64,000 nt of DNA from assembly GCF_003337735.1 (NCBI RefSeq), contig NZ_QPJY01000015.1, positions 1 to 64,000 of the forward strand, in the 5' to 3' direction. Below are positions 1 through 9,298 of this stretch, in pieces; within the stretch, counting starts at the first letter, position 1; every line of letters begins with the position of its first letter. The position numbers were made by a program, and so were the translations under genes. Origin of the DNA: Thioalbus denitrificans (GTDB lineage Bacteria > Pseudomonadota > Gammaproteobacteria > DSM-26407). Under the pieces are notes generated by a model that did not search any database, was not told where the DNA came from, and worked only from the letters and a program-made list of their open reading frames with translations.

Positions 1-97
1 GAACAACCGCCCCCGCAAATGCCTTGGAATGAAAACGCCGAACCAGGTATTTTTCGGGATCAACCCACCGGTTGCACTAGTGAGTTGAATCCGCGCT
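1..97 (+). mobile_element. Right end of an IS30-type insertion sequence, cut by the window edge
   Basis: The window opens inside the last codons of an IS30-like transposase. In this family the terminal inverted repeat overlaps or follows the end of the transposase gene, so the element probably ends at or just after GTTGAATCCGCG near position 97. The exact end is inferred, because the left terminus and the target duplication lie outside the window. The next gene, yciO, starts about 160 bp further on and looks intact. Confidence 0.55.
2..88 (+). CDS. IS30 family transposase, C-terminal fragment (partial)
   Basis: The frame from base 2 to the TGA at 86-88 encodes 28 residues beginning NNRPRKCLGMKTPNQVFFG. 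The pattern N-R-P-R-K-C-L-G-x-K-T-P-x-x-V-F is the conserved tail of IS30 family DDE transposases, just after the catalytic glutamate helix. The rest of the gene lies upstream of the window, so whether the element is intact cannot be judged. No start codon is visible. Identification rests on the motif alone, but it is a distinctive one. Confidence 0.75.
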   Translation, partial: NNRPRKCLGMKTPNQVFFGINPPVALVS

Positions 98-259
98 CTT
101 TTGAAGTCTTTATCGCCTTGCTGAGTATTCCACCCGGAACAGTGTGCAGGATGTCCCGGCAGGCGGTGGCGAGGCAGGCGGGGACAGACGCGCGGCGGGC
201 TTTGGGTTAGAATTCCTCCCTTTCCTGGAACCGTAGCCGGCCGCCGCGCCGAAGCCGTC

Positions 260-886
260 ATGAGCCAGTATTTCCAGATCCACCCGATGAACCCCCAGGC
301 GCGCCTGATCAACCAGGCGGTCGCCATCATCAACAACGGCGGTGTGATTGCCTATCCCACCGATTCCAGCTACGCCCTCGGCTGCCACATCGGCGACAAG
401 GGCGCCATGGAGAAGATGCGCCGCATCCGCCAGGTGGACAAGGAGCACAACTTCACCCTGGTCTGCCGCGATCTCTCCGAGCTGGCCCTCTATGCCCGGG
501 TGGACAACACGGCATTCCGCCTGCTCAAGGCCTTCACGCCTGGTCCCTACACCTTCATCCTGCGCGCCACCGGTGAAGTGCCGCGCCGGCTGCAGCACCC
601 CAAGCGCAAGACCATCGGCCTGCGGGTGCCGGACAACGCCATCGTCCGGGCCCTGCTCGAGGCGCTGGGCGAGCCCATCATGAGCTCCACCCTGATCCTG
701 CCCGGTTCCGATCGGCCGCAGACCGACCCGGAGGAGATACGGGAGCGCGTCGGCCACCAGCTCGATCTCATCATCGACGGCGGACCCTGTGACATGGAGC
801 CCACCACCGTGGTGGACCTCACCGAGGATGTTCCCCAGGTGGTGCGGGTCGGGCGCGGCGATCCCTCGTTGTTTACCGTCCAATGA
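260..886 (+). CDS. yciO: YciO-like L-threonylcarbamoyladenylate synthase family protein
   Basis: A 208-residue protein made of one Sua5/YrdC/YciO domain. The nucleotide/RNA-binding signature is visible as GGVIAYPTDSSYALGC near residues 31-42, followed by KRTIGLRVP-like and PIMSSTL segments typical of the family. It has the length of E. coli YciO and lacks the C-terminal Sua5 domain. YrdC/TsaC proteins make threonylcarbamoyl-AMP for tRNA t6A; YciO paralogs carry the fold, but their role is less certain. It is followed 51 bp later by a site-2 protease gene and then trpS on the same strand. The yciO-trpS-scpAB neighbourhood is common in gammaproteobacteria. Confidence 0.88.
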   Translation: MSQYFQIHPMNPQARLINQAVAIINNGGVIAYPTDSSYALGCHIGDKGAMEKMRRIRQVDKEHNFTLVCRDLSELALYARVDNTAFRLLKAFTPGPYTFILRATGEVPRRLQHPKRKTIGLRVPDNAIVRALLEALGEPIMSSTLILPGSDRPQTDPEEIRERVGHQLDLIIDGGPCDMEPTTVVDLTEDVPQVVRVGRGDPSLFTVQ

Positions 887-925
887 GCCGTCCGCAGCCG
901 CCGCGGCCGGCATCCGTACTGCGGT

Positions 926-931
926 TATAAT
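926..931 (+). promoter_or_regulatory. Perfect TATAAT -10 hexamer placed 6 nt before a start codon
   Basis: A consensus TATAAT lies at 926-931 and the ATG of the protease gene is at 938. Initiation 6-7 nt after the -10 would fall on or next to the A of that ATG, giving a leaderless or nearly leaderless transcript. No good -35 is seen at the matching distance. Confidence 0.4.
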
Positions 932-937
932 CCCCTG

Positions 938-1636
938 ATGCCTGATTTCAATTCGGTTCAACTGTTCGCGGTATGGGTGTTGCCCGTGCTCTTCGCCATC
1001 ACGCTGCACGAAGCGGCGCACGGCTGGATGGCCCGGCGGTTGGGCGATCCCACCGCCGAGATGCTGGGCCGGCTGACGCTCAATCCGCTGAAGCACATCG
1101 ATCCGGTGGGCACCATCCTGGTGCCGGGCATACTGCTGCTGCTGGGCAGCGGCGTCCTGTTCGGCTGGGCCAAGCCCGTTCCCGTCACGATGGAGAACCT
1201 GCGCAACCCGCGGCGCGACATGGCCTGGGTCGCGGCGGCCGGCCCCCTGGCGAACCTGCTCATGGCGGTGCTGTGGGCGTTCATCATCCACGTGGGGCTG
1301 TGGACCATCGAAATGTCGCCGGGGGTGGCCCGCCCGCTGGTGTTCATGGGAGTGGCGGGGGTGTTCATCAACACCATCCTGATGGTGCTGAACCTGGTGC
1401 CGATACCACCGCTGGACGGTGGGCGCGTGGCCATGAGCCTGTTGCCGGGCCCCTGGGCCTGGAAGCTGTCCCGGCTCGAGCCCTACGGCATCCTTGTCGT
1501 CCTCCTGCTGCTGGTGTCGGGAGTGCTCGGCATCGTGATATGGCCCGTCATCTCCGCGCTGCAGATGGGGCTGGGGGTCATCTCCGGCCTGCCCGCGGGG
1601 GACTTCTTCCGCCTCCTGTCCGCCCTTGTCAACTGA
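938..1636 (+). CDS. Site-2 protease family (M50) membrane zinc metalloprotease
   Basis: A 232-residue integral membrane protein. HEAAHGW at residues 24-30 gives the HExxH zinc site (H24, E25, H28) inside the first membrane segment. NLVPIPPLDGG, with D160, supplies the third ligand in a later segment. The compact size and absence of PDZ domains place it in the small soluble-loop M50 group, distinct from RseP, which is encoded separately in this window. The substrate is unknown. It overlaps the most upstream possible trpS start and probably shares a transcript with yciO and trpS. Confidence 0.88.
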   Translation: MPDFNSVQLFAVWVLPVLFAITLHEAAHGWMARRLGDPTAEMLGRLTLNPLKHIDPVGTILVPGILLLLGSGVLFGWAKPVPVTMENLRNPRRDMAWVAAAGPLANLLMAVLWAFIIHVGLWTIEMSPGVARPLVFMGVAGVFINTILMVLNLVPIPPLDGGRVAMSLLPGPWAWKLSRLEPYGILVVLLLLVSGVLGIVIWPVISALQMGLGVISGLPAGDFFRLLSALVN

Positions 1637-1652
1637 ATTTGGAGATCCTGGC

Positions 1653-2882
1653 TTGGAAACCGTCGTGACCAACGTACCCACCCAGCACCAGCGCGTGCTC
1701 TCGGGCATGCGCCCCACCGGACGGCTGCACCTCGGCCACTACCATGGTGTGCTCAAGAACTGGGTCAAGCTCCAGCACGAGTTCGACTGCTTCCTCTTCG
1801 TGGCCGACTGGCATGCGCTGACCACCCACTACGAGGAGCCGGAGGTCATCGAGAAGAACGTCTGGGACATGGTCATCGACTGGCTGGCGGCGGGCATCAA
1901 CCCCGGCTCGGCGAGGATCTTCATCCAGTCCCGGATACCCGAGCACGCCGAGCTGCATCTCCTGCTCTCCATGATCACGCCGCTGGGCTGGCTGGAACGG
2001 GTTCCCACCTACAAGGACCAGCAGGAGAAGCTCAAGGATCGGGACCTGGCCACCTACGGCTTTCTCGGCTACCCGGTGCTCATGAGCTCCGACATCCTCA
2101 TGTACAAGGCCGGTCTGGTGCCGGTGGGCGAGGACCAGATCTCCCATCTCGAGGTGACCCGCGAACTGGCCCGCCGCTTCAACCATCTCTACGGCCGCGA
2201 GCCCGGCTTCGAGGAGAAGGCCGAGGCGGCCAGCGCCAAGATGGGCAAGAAGAACGCCAAGCTCTACCGCGAGCTGCGCCGACGCTACCAGGAGCAGGGC
2301 GACCAGGAGGCGCTGGAACGCGCCCACGCCCTGCTGGAGAGCCAGCAGAACATCACCCTGGGCGACCGGGAGCGGCTGTTCGGCTACCTCGAGGGGGGCG
2401 GGCGCATCATCCTGCCCGAGCCCCAGCCGCTGCTCACCAGGGCCTCCAAGATGCCGGGCCTGGACGGGCAGAAGATGTCCAAGTCCTACGGCAACACCAT
2501 CGCCCTGCGCGAGGACCCGCAGGCGGTGGAGCAGAAGCTGCGCACCATGCCCACCGACCCGGCGCGGGTACGGCGCACCGATCCCGGCGACCCGGACAAG
2601 TGCCCGGTGTGGCAGTTCCACGAGATCTACACCGACGACGCCACCCGTGCCTGGGTGCGCGAGGGCTGCACCACCGCCGGTATCGGCTGCCTGGACTGCA
2701 AGCGGCCCGTCATCGACGCGGTGCTCGCCGAGCAGGCGCCCATCGCCGAGCGGGCGCGCGAGTTCGAGGCCGATCCCAAGCTGGTCCGCAACCTGGTGGC
2801 CGAGGGTTGCGAGGCGGCCCGCGACGTGGCCCGCGCCACCATCGAGGAGGTCCGGGCCGCCATGGGGCTGGCTTATCGATAG
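1653..2882 (+). CDS. trpS: Tryptophan--tRNA ligase
   Basis: Class I aminoacyl-tRNA synthetase charging tRNA-Trp. The ATP-binding HIGH-type motif is HLGHY near residues 26-30, and the second signature KMSKS lies near residue 273 in GQKMSKSYGNT. At about 410 residues it is longer than E. coli TrpS because of an insert before KMSKS, rich in charged residues, as in many gammaproteobacterial long forms. The frame is open from a TTG at 1626, but that overlaps the upstream gene. The TTG at 1653 has GGAG at 1641-1644, eight nt away, so I prefer it; a GTG at 1665 is also possible. Confidence 0.93.
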   Translation: METVVTNVPTQHQRVLSGMRPTGRLHLGHYHGVLKNWVKLQHEFDCFLFVADWHALTTHYEEPEVIEKNVWDMVIDWLAAGINPGSARIFIQSRIPEHAELHLLLSMITPLGWLERVPTYKDQQEKLKDRDLATYGFLGYPVLMSSDILMYKAGLVPVGEDQISHLEVTRELARRFNHLYGREPGFEEKAEAASAKMGKKNAKLYRELRRRYQEQGDQEALERAHALLESQQNITLGDRERLFGYLEGGGRIILPEPQPLLTRASKMPGLDGQKMSKSYGNTIALREDPQAVEQKLRTMPTDPARVRRTDPGDPDKCPVWQFHEIYTDDATRAWVREGCTTAGIGCLDCKRPVIDAVLAEQAPIAERAREFEADPKLVRNLVAEGCEAARDVARATIEEVRAAMGLAYR

Positions 2883-2896
2883 AAAAAGCGCGATCT

Positions 2897-3132
2897 ATCC
2901 GCAGATTACGCAGATTACGCAGAAACAACATTAAGTCTGGAGTCGTGTCTTCTCATCCCGAGGCGATCAGTTGCGGAACGCGCTGGTTCCCGGTACGGCG
3001 GTCGCTCAGGGATGGAGTATGTGGCTGCGGGCCGGCCCCATACTCCGGGTCAATCGGTGTAATCCGTGTAATCTGTGGATAATCAAAGCATCAAGTCTTC
3101 TTTCGTGTCCTTCGTGTTGTTCGTGGTTCAAT
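2897..3132. repeat. Modular palindromic intergenic element 1
   Basis: Between trpS and scpA. The left arm at 2897-2922 holds tandem 9-nt units (CGCAGATTA CGCAGATTA CGCAG). The right arm at 3056-3080 holds the inverted, partly diverged units (GTAATCCGTGTAATCTGTGG). A second unit type, TTCGTGTCCTTCGTG, follows at 3097-3132 without a left partner. The core contains its own hairpin, GGAGTATG near 3014 pairing with CATACTCC near 3049. The same units recur in other gaps of this window. No coding potential seen. Confidence 0.75.
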
Positions 3133-3166
3133 AGGACCTTTACAGGACCTTCGGGGTGGGTAAGCC

Positions 3167-3978
3167 ATGAGCGAGGTGCCGGGTCAGCAGGCGCAGCAGG
3201 AGGAGATGCCCTTCGCCATCGTGCAGGGGACGCCCGTGATCAAGCTGCCCCAGGACCTCTACATCCCCCCGGATGCGCTGGAAGTGTTCCTGGAGGCCTT
3301 CGAGGGCCCCCTGGATCTGCTGCTCTACCTCATCAAGCGGCAGAACCTGGACATCCTCAACATACCCATCGCCGCGGTCACCCACCAGTACCTGCAGTAC
3401 GTGGAGCTGATGCAGGGAATGCGCCTGGAGCTGGCGGCGGAGTACCTGGTGATGGCGGCCGTGCTGGCGGAGATCAAGTCGCGCATGCTCCTCCCGCGCC
3501 CGGCGGAGAGCGAGGAGGAGGGCGAGGATCCCCGCGCCGAGCTGGTGCGCCGGCTGCAGGAGTACGAGCGCTACAAGAAGGCGGGGGAGGACATCGACGA
3601 GATGCCGCGGCTGGGCCGCGACACCTGGACCGTGGTGGCCGAGCCGCCGGTCTACGAGTCGGCGCGGCGGCACCCCGATGTGGACATGCGCGAGCTGCTG
3701 CTCGCGTTCCGGGAGGTGCTCCACCGTGCCGAGATGTTCACCAGCCACCACATCCAGCGCGAGGCCCTGTCCGTGCGCGAGCGGATGTCGATCGTGCTGG
3801 AGCGGCTGAACAGCGACCAGTTCGCCGATTTCTCCTCCCTGTTCACCCTCGAGGAGGGACGAATGGGGGTGGTGGTCACCTTCCTGGCCATTCTCGAGCT
3901 CATCAAGGAGTCGCTCATCGAGATGATTCAGACCGATGCCTTCGGACCCATTCATGTGAAGGTGGTGGGGGCGCGCTC

Positions 3979-3982
<4 letters not shown>
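3167..3982 (+). CDS. scpA: Segregation and condensation protein A (kleisin of the SMC-ScpAB complex)
   Basis: A 271-residue protein with the ScpA N-terminal signature FEGPLDLLLYLIKRQNLDI near residues 46-64, which contacts the SMC neck. The acidic linker (SEEEGEDPRAEL) and C-terminal winged helix that binds the SMC head follow. ScpA bridges the SMC dimer for chromosome compaction. The start at 3167 gives the 30-residue leader typical of gammaproteobacterial forms. The stop overlaps the scpB start by 4 nt, indicating translational coupling. No smc gene is in this window. Confidence 0.93.
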
Positions 3983-4829
<847 letters not shown>

Positions 4830-4833
<4 letters not shown>

Positions 4834-5645
4834 GCGAGAAGCTGCAGAAGGTCCTGGCGCGGGCCGGATTCGGATCCCGGCGCCAGATGGAGACCTGGAT
4901 CGAGGCCGGCCGGGTCACGGTCGACGGCAGCCCGGCCCGGTTGGGTGACCGGGTGGGGGACGAGGCCGACATACGGGTGGACGGTCAACCGGTATCGCTC
5001 CGGCAGCGGCAGGAGGACCGGACCCGGGTGCTCATCTACCACAAGCCCGAAGGCGAGGTCTGCAGCCGTTCCGACCCGGATGGCCGGCCCACGGTTTTTG
5101 ATCGCCTCCCCCGGCTGGGCATCGGGCGCTGGATCAGCGTCGGGCGGCTGGACGTCAATACCAGCGGCCTGCTGCTGTTGACCAACGACGGGACGCTGGC
5201 CAACCGCATGATGCACCCCTCCACCGGGCTCGAGCGCGAGTACGCGGTGCGGGTGCTCGGCCTGCCGGGCCCGGAGGCGCTGCAGCAACTGGTGCAGGGG
5301 GTGGAGCTGGAGGACGGCAGCGCCCGTTTCGAACGCCTCATGGAGGCCGGCGGCAGCGGCGCCAACCGCTGGTACCACGTGGTTCTGACCGAGGGGCGCA
5401 AGCGCGAGGTCAGGCGCCTCTGGGAGGCGGTGGGTGCGACCGTCAGCCGTCTCATCCGCGTGCGTTACGGCGCCTTGAAACTGCCGCCGCGCCTGCGCCC
5501 CGGGCGTTGGGAGGAGCTGGACGCCCCGGCGGTGGCCGCCCTGCGGGCCCAGATCGGCATGGCCGCGGAAGCACCGGCCGCGCCGCCCCGCACCCCCAGG
5601 CGCCGCACCGGTCCCGCCCGCGGGCAGCATGTGCGGCGGCGCTGA
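4830..5645 (+). CDS. rluB: 23S rRNA pseudouridine synthase, RluB type
   Basis: A 271-residue enzyme with an N-terminal S4 RNA-binding domain (residues 1-60) and a RsuA/RluB/E/F catalytic domain. The catalytic aspartate is D108 in GRLDVNTSGLLLLTNDG. RluB modifies U2605 of E. coli 23S rRNA. The basic Arg/Pro-rich C-terminus (RTPRRRTGPARGQHVRRR) is typical of RluB. The start overlaps the scpB stop (ATGA). The scpA-scpB-rluB order is conserved in gammaproteobacteria, which supports RluB over RluE or RluF. Confidence 0.92.
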
Positions 5646-6393
5646 ACCCGGGGCCGGACCCGTTCCACCCGGAGCGTCCCCATCCACCGCACCCACCCTG
5701 GGGGAGCTGTACGACCGGCTCCTGGCCGCCTACGGTCCGCAGCACTGGTGGCCGGGAGACGGTCCCTTCGAGGTGCTGGTGGGCGCGGTGCTCACCCAGA
5801 ACACGGCGTGGCGCAACGTGGAGCGGGCCCTGGAGGGCCTGCGCGCCGCCGGGGCCCTGAACCCCGGGGCCATCGCGGCGGCGTCGCCGGATCGGCTGGC
5901 GGCCTGGATTCGATCGGCGGGCACCCACAACGTCAAGGCCGCCCGCCTGCAGGGACTCTGCCGCTGGTTTCTCGACTCGGGCGGCTTCACGGCGCTCGCC
6001 CGGTTGCCCCTCCCGCAGCTGCGGGAGGCGCTGCTCTCGGTCAGGGGGGTGGGTCCGGAAACCGCCGACGACATCCTGCTCTACGCCTTCGGTCAGCCGG
6101 TATTCGTCATCGACGCCTATACCCGGCGGATCCTGGGTCGGCTGGGGCTGGCGCGGGGCGACGAGGGATACGAGCCGCTGAGGCGGTCGATGGAGTCCGG
6201 CCTGCCCGCGGATCCCGGCCTGCTCGGGGAGTACCACGCCCTGCTGGTGGCGCATGCCAAGGCCGTCTGCCGTCCGCGGCCGCTGTGCGGAGAGTGTTGC
6301 CTGCGTCTGCGCTGTCCGACGGGAGCATCAGTCGGGGAGGGGGGGACTCCCGCGAAGGCGCAAGGCTCGCGAAGAAAAAGGCGGACTGAGTGA
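5629..6393 (+). CDS. Endonuclease III-related HhH-GPD DNA glycosylase (MagIII/COG2231-like)
   Basis: A 254-residue protein with the HhH-GPD fold: LTQNTAW near 56-61, helix-hairpin-helix VRGVGPETADDIL at 138-150 and the catalytic Asp D162 in IDAYTRR. Four cysteines near the C-terminus (C214, C220, C223, C229) match a [4Fe-4S] cluster loop. The lysine that makes Nth a bifunctional lyase is Glu here (E144), which fits the HP0602/MagIII-like group of monofunctional alkyl-base glycosylases rather than Nth. The ATG at 5629 overlaps rluB by 17 nt, and the first 20 residues look low-complexity, so the true start may be later. Confidence 0.85.
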   Translation: MCGGAEPGAGPVPPGASPSTAPTLGELYDRLLAAYGPQHWWPGDGPFEVLVGAVLTQNTAWRNVERALEGLRAAGALNPGAIAAASPDRLAAWIRSAGTHNVKAARLQGLCRWFLDSGGFTALARLPLPQLREALLSVRGVGPETADDILLYAFGQPVFVIDAYTRRILGRLGLARGDEGYEPLRRSMESGLPADPGLLGEYHALLVAHAKAVCRPRPLCGECCLRLRCPTGASVGEGGTPAKAQGSRRKRRTE

Positions 6394-6471
6394 GCCCGCG
6401 AACCCTGCGCTCCGGCGCGGGGCACATCCCGGCCGGGACGACCCCGGGTTCACGTCCGCCCGTTGCGGCGG

Positions 6472-6909
6472 TCAGGCGCCGCTGGTGAGGGCGGCCCGGG
6501 ATATCTGGACGGCCAGTCCCCGCAGGCGGTTGGGCAGGTGGAGATTGCCGCCATAGAGGACGAGGACCCGGCGGGGCTCCGTTTCGTTGGTGGCGATGGC
6601 CTCTATCCGCTTCACGATGTCGGGCTGCTTCAGCTCCTTCCCGAGCTCGGGCAGCAGGAATACGCCGTACTGCCTGCGGTCGTGGATGTAGTCGAGGGCG
6701 TCACTGAGCCGGGACGTCTCCGGGATGGGAATGAATTCGGCGGTGAGACGCCGCAGACCCTGCTCCGGGAGCCACTGGTAGCTGGCCTTGCCGGTGCTGC
6801 GGTCCAGGTGCTCGAACAACTCGAGCAGAGCGCCGACGTCGGTCTCCTCGAACAGGATGAAGCGATGACCCGCATCCAGCAGGGTATCAAGCTGCACAAT
6901 CTCGTTCAT
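6472..6909 (-). CDS. Conserved hypothetical, resembles the N-terminal domain of Ycf46-type AAA ATPases without the ATPase
   Basis: A 145-residue protein starting MNEIVQLDTLLDAGHRFILFEE at 6909. The order of elements, with a first strand and ETD, then YQWLPEQGLRRL, then SDALDYIHDRRQYGVFLLPELG, then RRVLVLYGGNLHLPNRL, mirrors the N-terminal half of Ycf46-like AAA proteins. No Walker motif follows. The frame is open to 7122, but the extra N-terminus is Arg/Pro/Ala-rich and unlikely to be translated. It diverges from the pilB/gspE-like gene across a 480-bp gap and converges on the glycosylase gene. The similarity is my reading, and the function is unknown. Confidence 0.65.
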   Translation of the reverse strand: MNEIVQLDTLLDAGHRFILFEETDVGALLELFEHLDRSTGKASYQWLPEQGLRRLTAEFIPIPETSRLSDALDYIHDRRQYGVFLLPELGKELKQPDIVKRIEAIATNETEPRRVLVLYGGNLHLPNRLRGLAVQISRAALTSGA

Positions 6910-7389
6910 GACGCTGCCGTTCCCCCCCCTCCGTTTCACCGTCGCGGTGCCGGACAGCACCGCCGCCCACGCCCAGGACCAGCACTTCCGCTTTCGATGA
7001 GAATACCTCTTGACGGCTTTCGGGCCTAGCCCGGATAGTGCCGGGTATGAATCCCCGAGCCCGGCCCGGGCAAAGGCGCACCCCGCATCGCGCCTGGCCG
7101 GCGGGGTCCGGGGCGAAATCATCCATCGGCGCTGCGCCTTGGATCGGCCGCGCAGAGCATGAGGCCCGGTGTCTCGAGGCCCGGACGGTTTGGCCCGATT
7201 GCCGCGGCGTACCCATTGAACCGGTTACCCCGTGGAGTGCCCGGCACGGCTTTGCCAGGGTTTGGGGTAGTGTGCTTAACTCAGGTGAACGCCGAGCCTG
7301 GAGCAATCGAGGCGAACATGGAGAGTCATCCGGTTCGGCCCTATCCCGGCCCGGGGTCAATGGTGTCCTGAACGAGACCGGTGAGGAGC
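6910..7389. other. 480-bp gap between divergent genes, no gene recognised
   Basis: This gap separates a minus-strand hypothetical gene from the plus-strand secretion ATPase and must hold both promoters. I see no convincing -35/-10 pair. Several open frames cross it (7038-7511, 7159-7371), but they have Arg/Pro/Gly-rich compositions and no family resemblance. A short GC-rich inverted stretch (CCCGGATAGTGCCGGG) sits near 7030-7045. Confidence 0.4.
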
Positions 7390-9165
7390 ATGCAGCAGCC
7401 TACCCAGAACGCCACCAGCCGTACTCCCAAGACCTCGGCCATCACCAGCCTCGAGTCGCTCTTCAACGCCCTGCGCCAGGTGCGGAGGGCCCCCGAACTG
7501 CAACTGGGTGACATCCTCATCGACCAGGGACTGCTGAACCTGTCCCAGTTGCGCTCGGCGCTGGAGCGGCAGCGCATGGAGCCGGGCCGCCATCTCGGCT
7601 CCATCCTGGTGGAAATGGGCATGGTCTCCCGGGAGGACGTGCACTGGGCCCTGGCCCAGAAGTTCGGCATTCCCTACGTCGACCTGGAGAAGTTCGAGGT
7701 GCCCGAGAACGTGGCCCTGCGGCTGCCCGCCGACCTCGCGTTCCAGTACCGGGTGATCCCCATCGCCGAGGTGGACGGACGCCTGGTGGTGGCCATGGAG
7801 AACCCCATGGACTGGGAGGCGGTGGAGGTCATCCGCTTCAACACCAACCTCAATATCGAGGTGGTGATGGCCGCCGCGCCGGACATCTCCCGGCTCCAGC
7901 AGCGGCTCTATGCCCAGTTCGACGAAACCGAGGCGCTGGAGGACCTCAACCTGGTGGGGCCGGTCGGTCCCGCCCGGGGGGAGGAGTCCACCCAGCTGAT
8001 GGAGCGCGAGGCGCAGAAGAAGCCGGTGGTCCGGCTGGTCAACGCCATCATTCTCCAGGCCATCAGCGCCAGGGCCTCGGACGTGAACATCCGCCCGGAG
8101 AAGTCCCGGGTGAACGTCTTCTACCGCGTGGACGGGAGGTTGCAGCTCATCCGCTCCCTGCACAAGACCCTGCTGCCGGCCGTGGTCAGCCGCATCAAGA
8201 TCACCGGGCAGATGAACATCGCCGAGCGCCGGCTGCCCCAGGACGGCCATGCCCGCATGGTCCACCAGGGACGCACCATCGACCTGCGCATCTCCATCAT
8301 CCCCACCATCATGGGGGAGAGCGTGGTCATCCGCATCCTGGACAAGGGGGTCGGGCTGCGGCCGCTGGACGAGGTGGGGTTCACGCCCCGGGACCTCGGC
8401 ATCCTGCGCCAGATGATGGTGCGCAGCTACGGCATGTTCCTGGTCACCGGGCCCACGGGATCCGGCAAATCCACCACCCTGTACGCGATTCTCAACGAGG
8501 TGAAGCGGCGCGAGCCCCACATCCTCACCGTGGAGGACCCGGTGGAGTACGACATGGAGGGGGTGGAGCAGGTGCAGGTCCACCTGGCCGCCGGGTATAC
8601 CTTCGCCGAGGCGCTGCGCCATTTCCTGCGCCACGATCCCGACGTCATCATGGTGGGGGAGATCCGCGATCTCGAGACCGCCCGCATCGCCAACAAGGCG
8701 GCGCTCACCGGCCACCTGGTGGTCAGTACCCTCCACACCAACGACGCGGTCAGCACCATCACCCGCCTCATCGACATGGGTATCGAGCCCTACCTGGTGA
8801 GCGCGGTGATCATGGGCGTCATGGCCCAGCGGCTGGTGCGCCTGATCTGCCCGGACTGCAGGACCGAGGCGGAGGTGGACCCGCTCATCCGCGCCTCCCT
8901 GGGGGTGGATGAGTCCGAGGTGTTCTATACCGGCAAGGGCTGCAGCAACTGCAACGGCTCCGGCTACCGCGGACGGAGCATGGTCTATGAGCTGCTGACC
9001 GTCTCTCCCGAGATTGTCGACCTCATCAACCACGAGCGTCCGGTCCAGGAGATCAAGGAGATGGCGGTCAGCCAGGGAATGGTCCCGCTGACCCAGTGCG
9101 CCCTCAACCTGGCCCGGGAAGGGCGCACTTCGCTGGACGAAGTGTTCGCCGTCCGCCTCGACTAG
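7390..9165 (+). CDS. PilB/GspE family secretion ATPase with MshEN domains
   Basis: A cytoplasmic hexameric ATPase of type II secretion/type IV pilus/MSH type, about 591 residues. Tandem MshEN motifs at the N-terminus read LGDILIDQGLLNLSQLRSAL and, a little later, LGSILVEMGMVSREDVHWAL. MshEN is an established cyclic di-GMP-binding domain. Walker A is GPTGSGKST near residue 354, with the Asp box/Walker B DPDVIMVGEIRD after it. A C-terminal four-Cys zinc site is CPDC...CSNC. No other pilus or secretion gene is nearby, so its partner machine is unknown. The ATG at 7390 is chosen; an in-frame GTG at 7381 is possible because GAGGAG sits unusually close to the ATG. Confidence 0.9.
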   Translation: MQQPTQNATSRTPKTSAITSLESLFNALRQVRRAPELQLGDILIDQGLLNLSQLRSALERQRMEPGRHLGSILVEMGMVSREDVHWALAQKFGIPYVDLEKFEVPENVALRLPADLAFQYRVIPIAEVDGRLVVAMENPMDWEAVEVIRFNTNLNIEVVMAAAPDISRLQQRLYAQFDETEALEDLNLVGPVGPARGEESTQLMEREAQKKPVVRLVNAIILQAISARASDVNIRPEKSRVNVFYRVDGRLQLIRSLHKTLLPAVVSRIKITGQMNIAERRLPQDGHARMVHQGRTIDLRISIIPTIMGESVVIRILDKGVGLRPLDEVGFTPRDLGILRQMMVRSYGMFLVTGPTGSGKSTTLYAILNEVKRREPHILTVEDPVEYDMEGVEQVQVHLAAGYTFAEALRHFLRHDPDVIMVGEIRDLETARIANKAALTGHLVVSTLHTNDAVSTITRLIDMGIEPYLVSAVIMGVMAQRLVRLICPDCRTEAEVDPLIRASLGVDESEVFYTGKGCSNCNGSGYRGRSMVYELLTVSPEIVDLINHERPVQEIKEMAVSQGMVPLTQCALNLAREGRTSLDEVFAVRLD

Positions 9166-9298
9166 CCCCGCCCATCCACCAGCCCGTCACCGCGGCCGCA
9201 GGGAGCACCGGCGGGCACGCCCGGATTCGGTCTTCCCGGGATACTCTGTGGCGAGGGCGCCGGTTCAGGGTTGGCCGACAGCCGGCCCCGCGGGCGCA

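Noticed and set aside
110-1717. 535-residue open frame on the minus strand across yciO and the protease
   Set aside because: A shadow of two well-recognised plus-strand genes. High GC makes long antisense frames common, and the composition (His/Gln/Asp/Gly-rich) is typical of such shadows.
2971-3978. N-terminal extension of the scpB frame
   Set aside because: The stretch crosses a repeat and scpA in another frame and has Gly/Arg/Ala-rich nonsense composition; the true start at 3979 is coupled to the scpA stop.
7357-9033. 558-residue antisense frame over the secretion ATPase
   Set aside because: Antisense shadow; the plus-strand gene has intact Walker motifs and zinc site.
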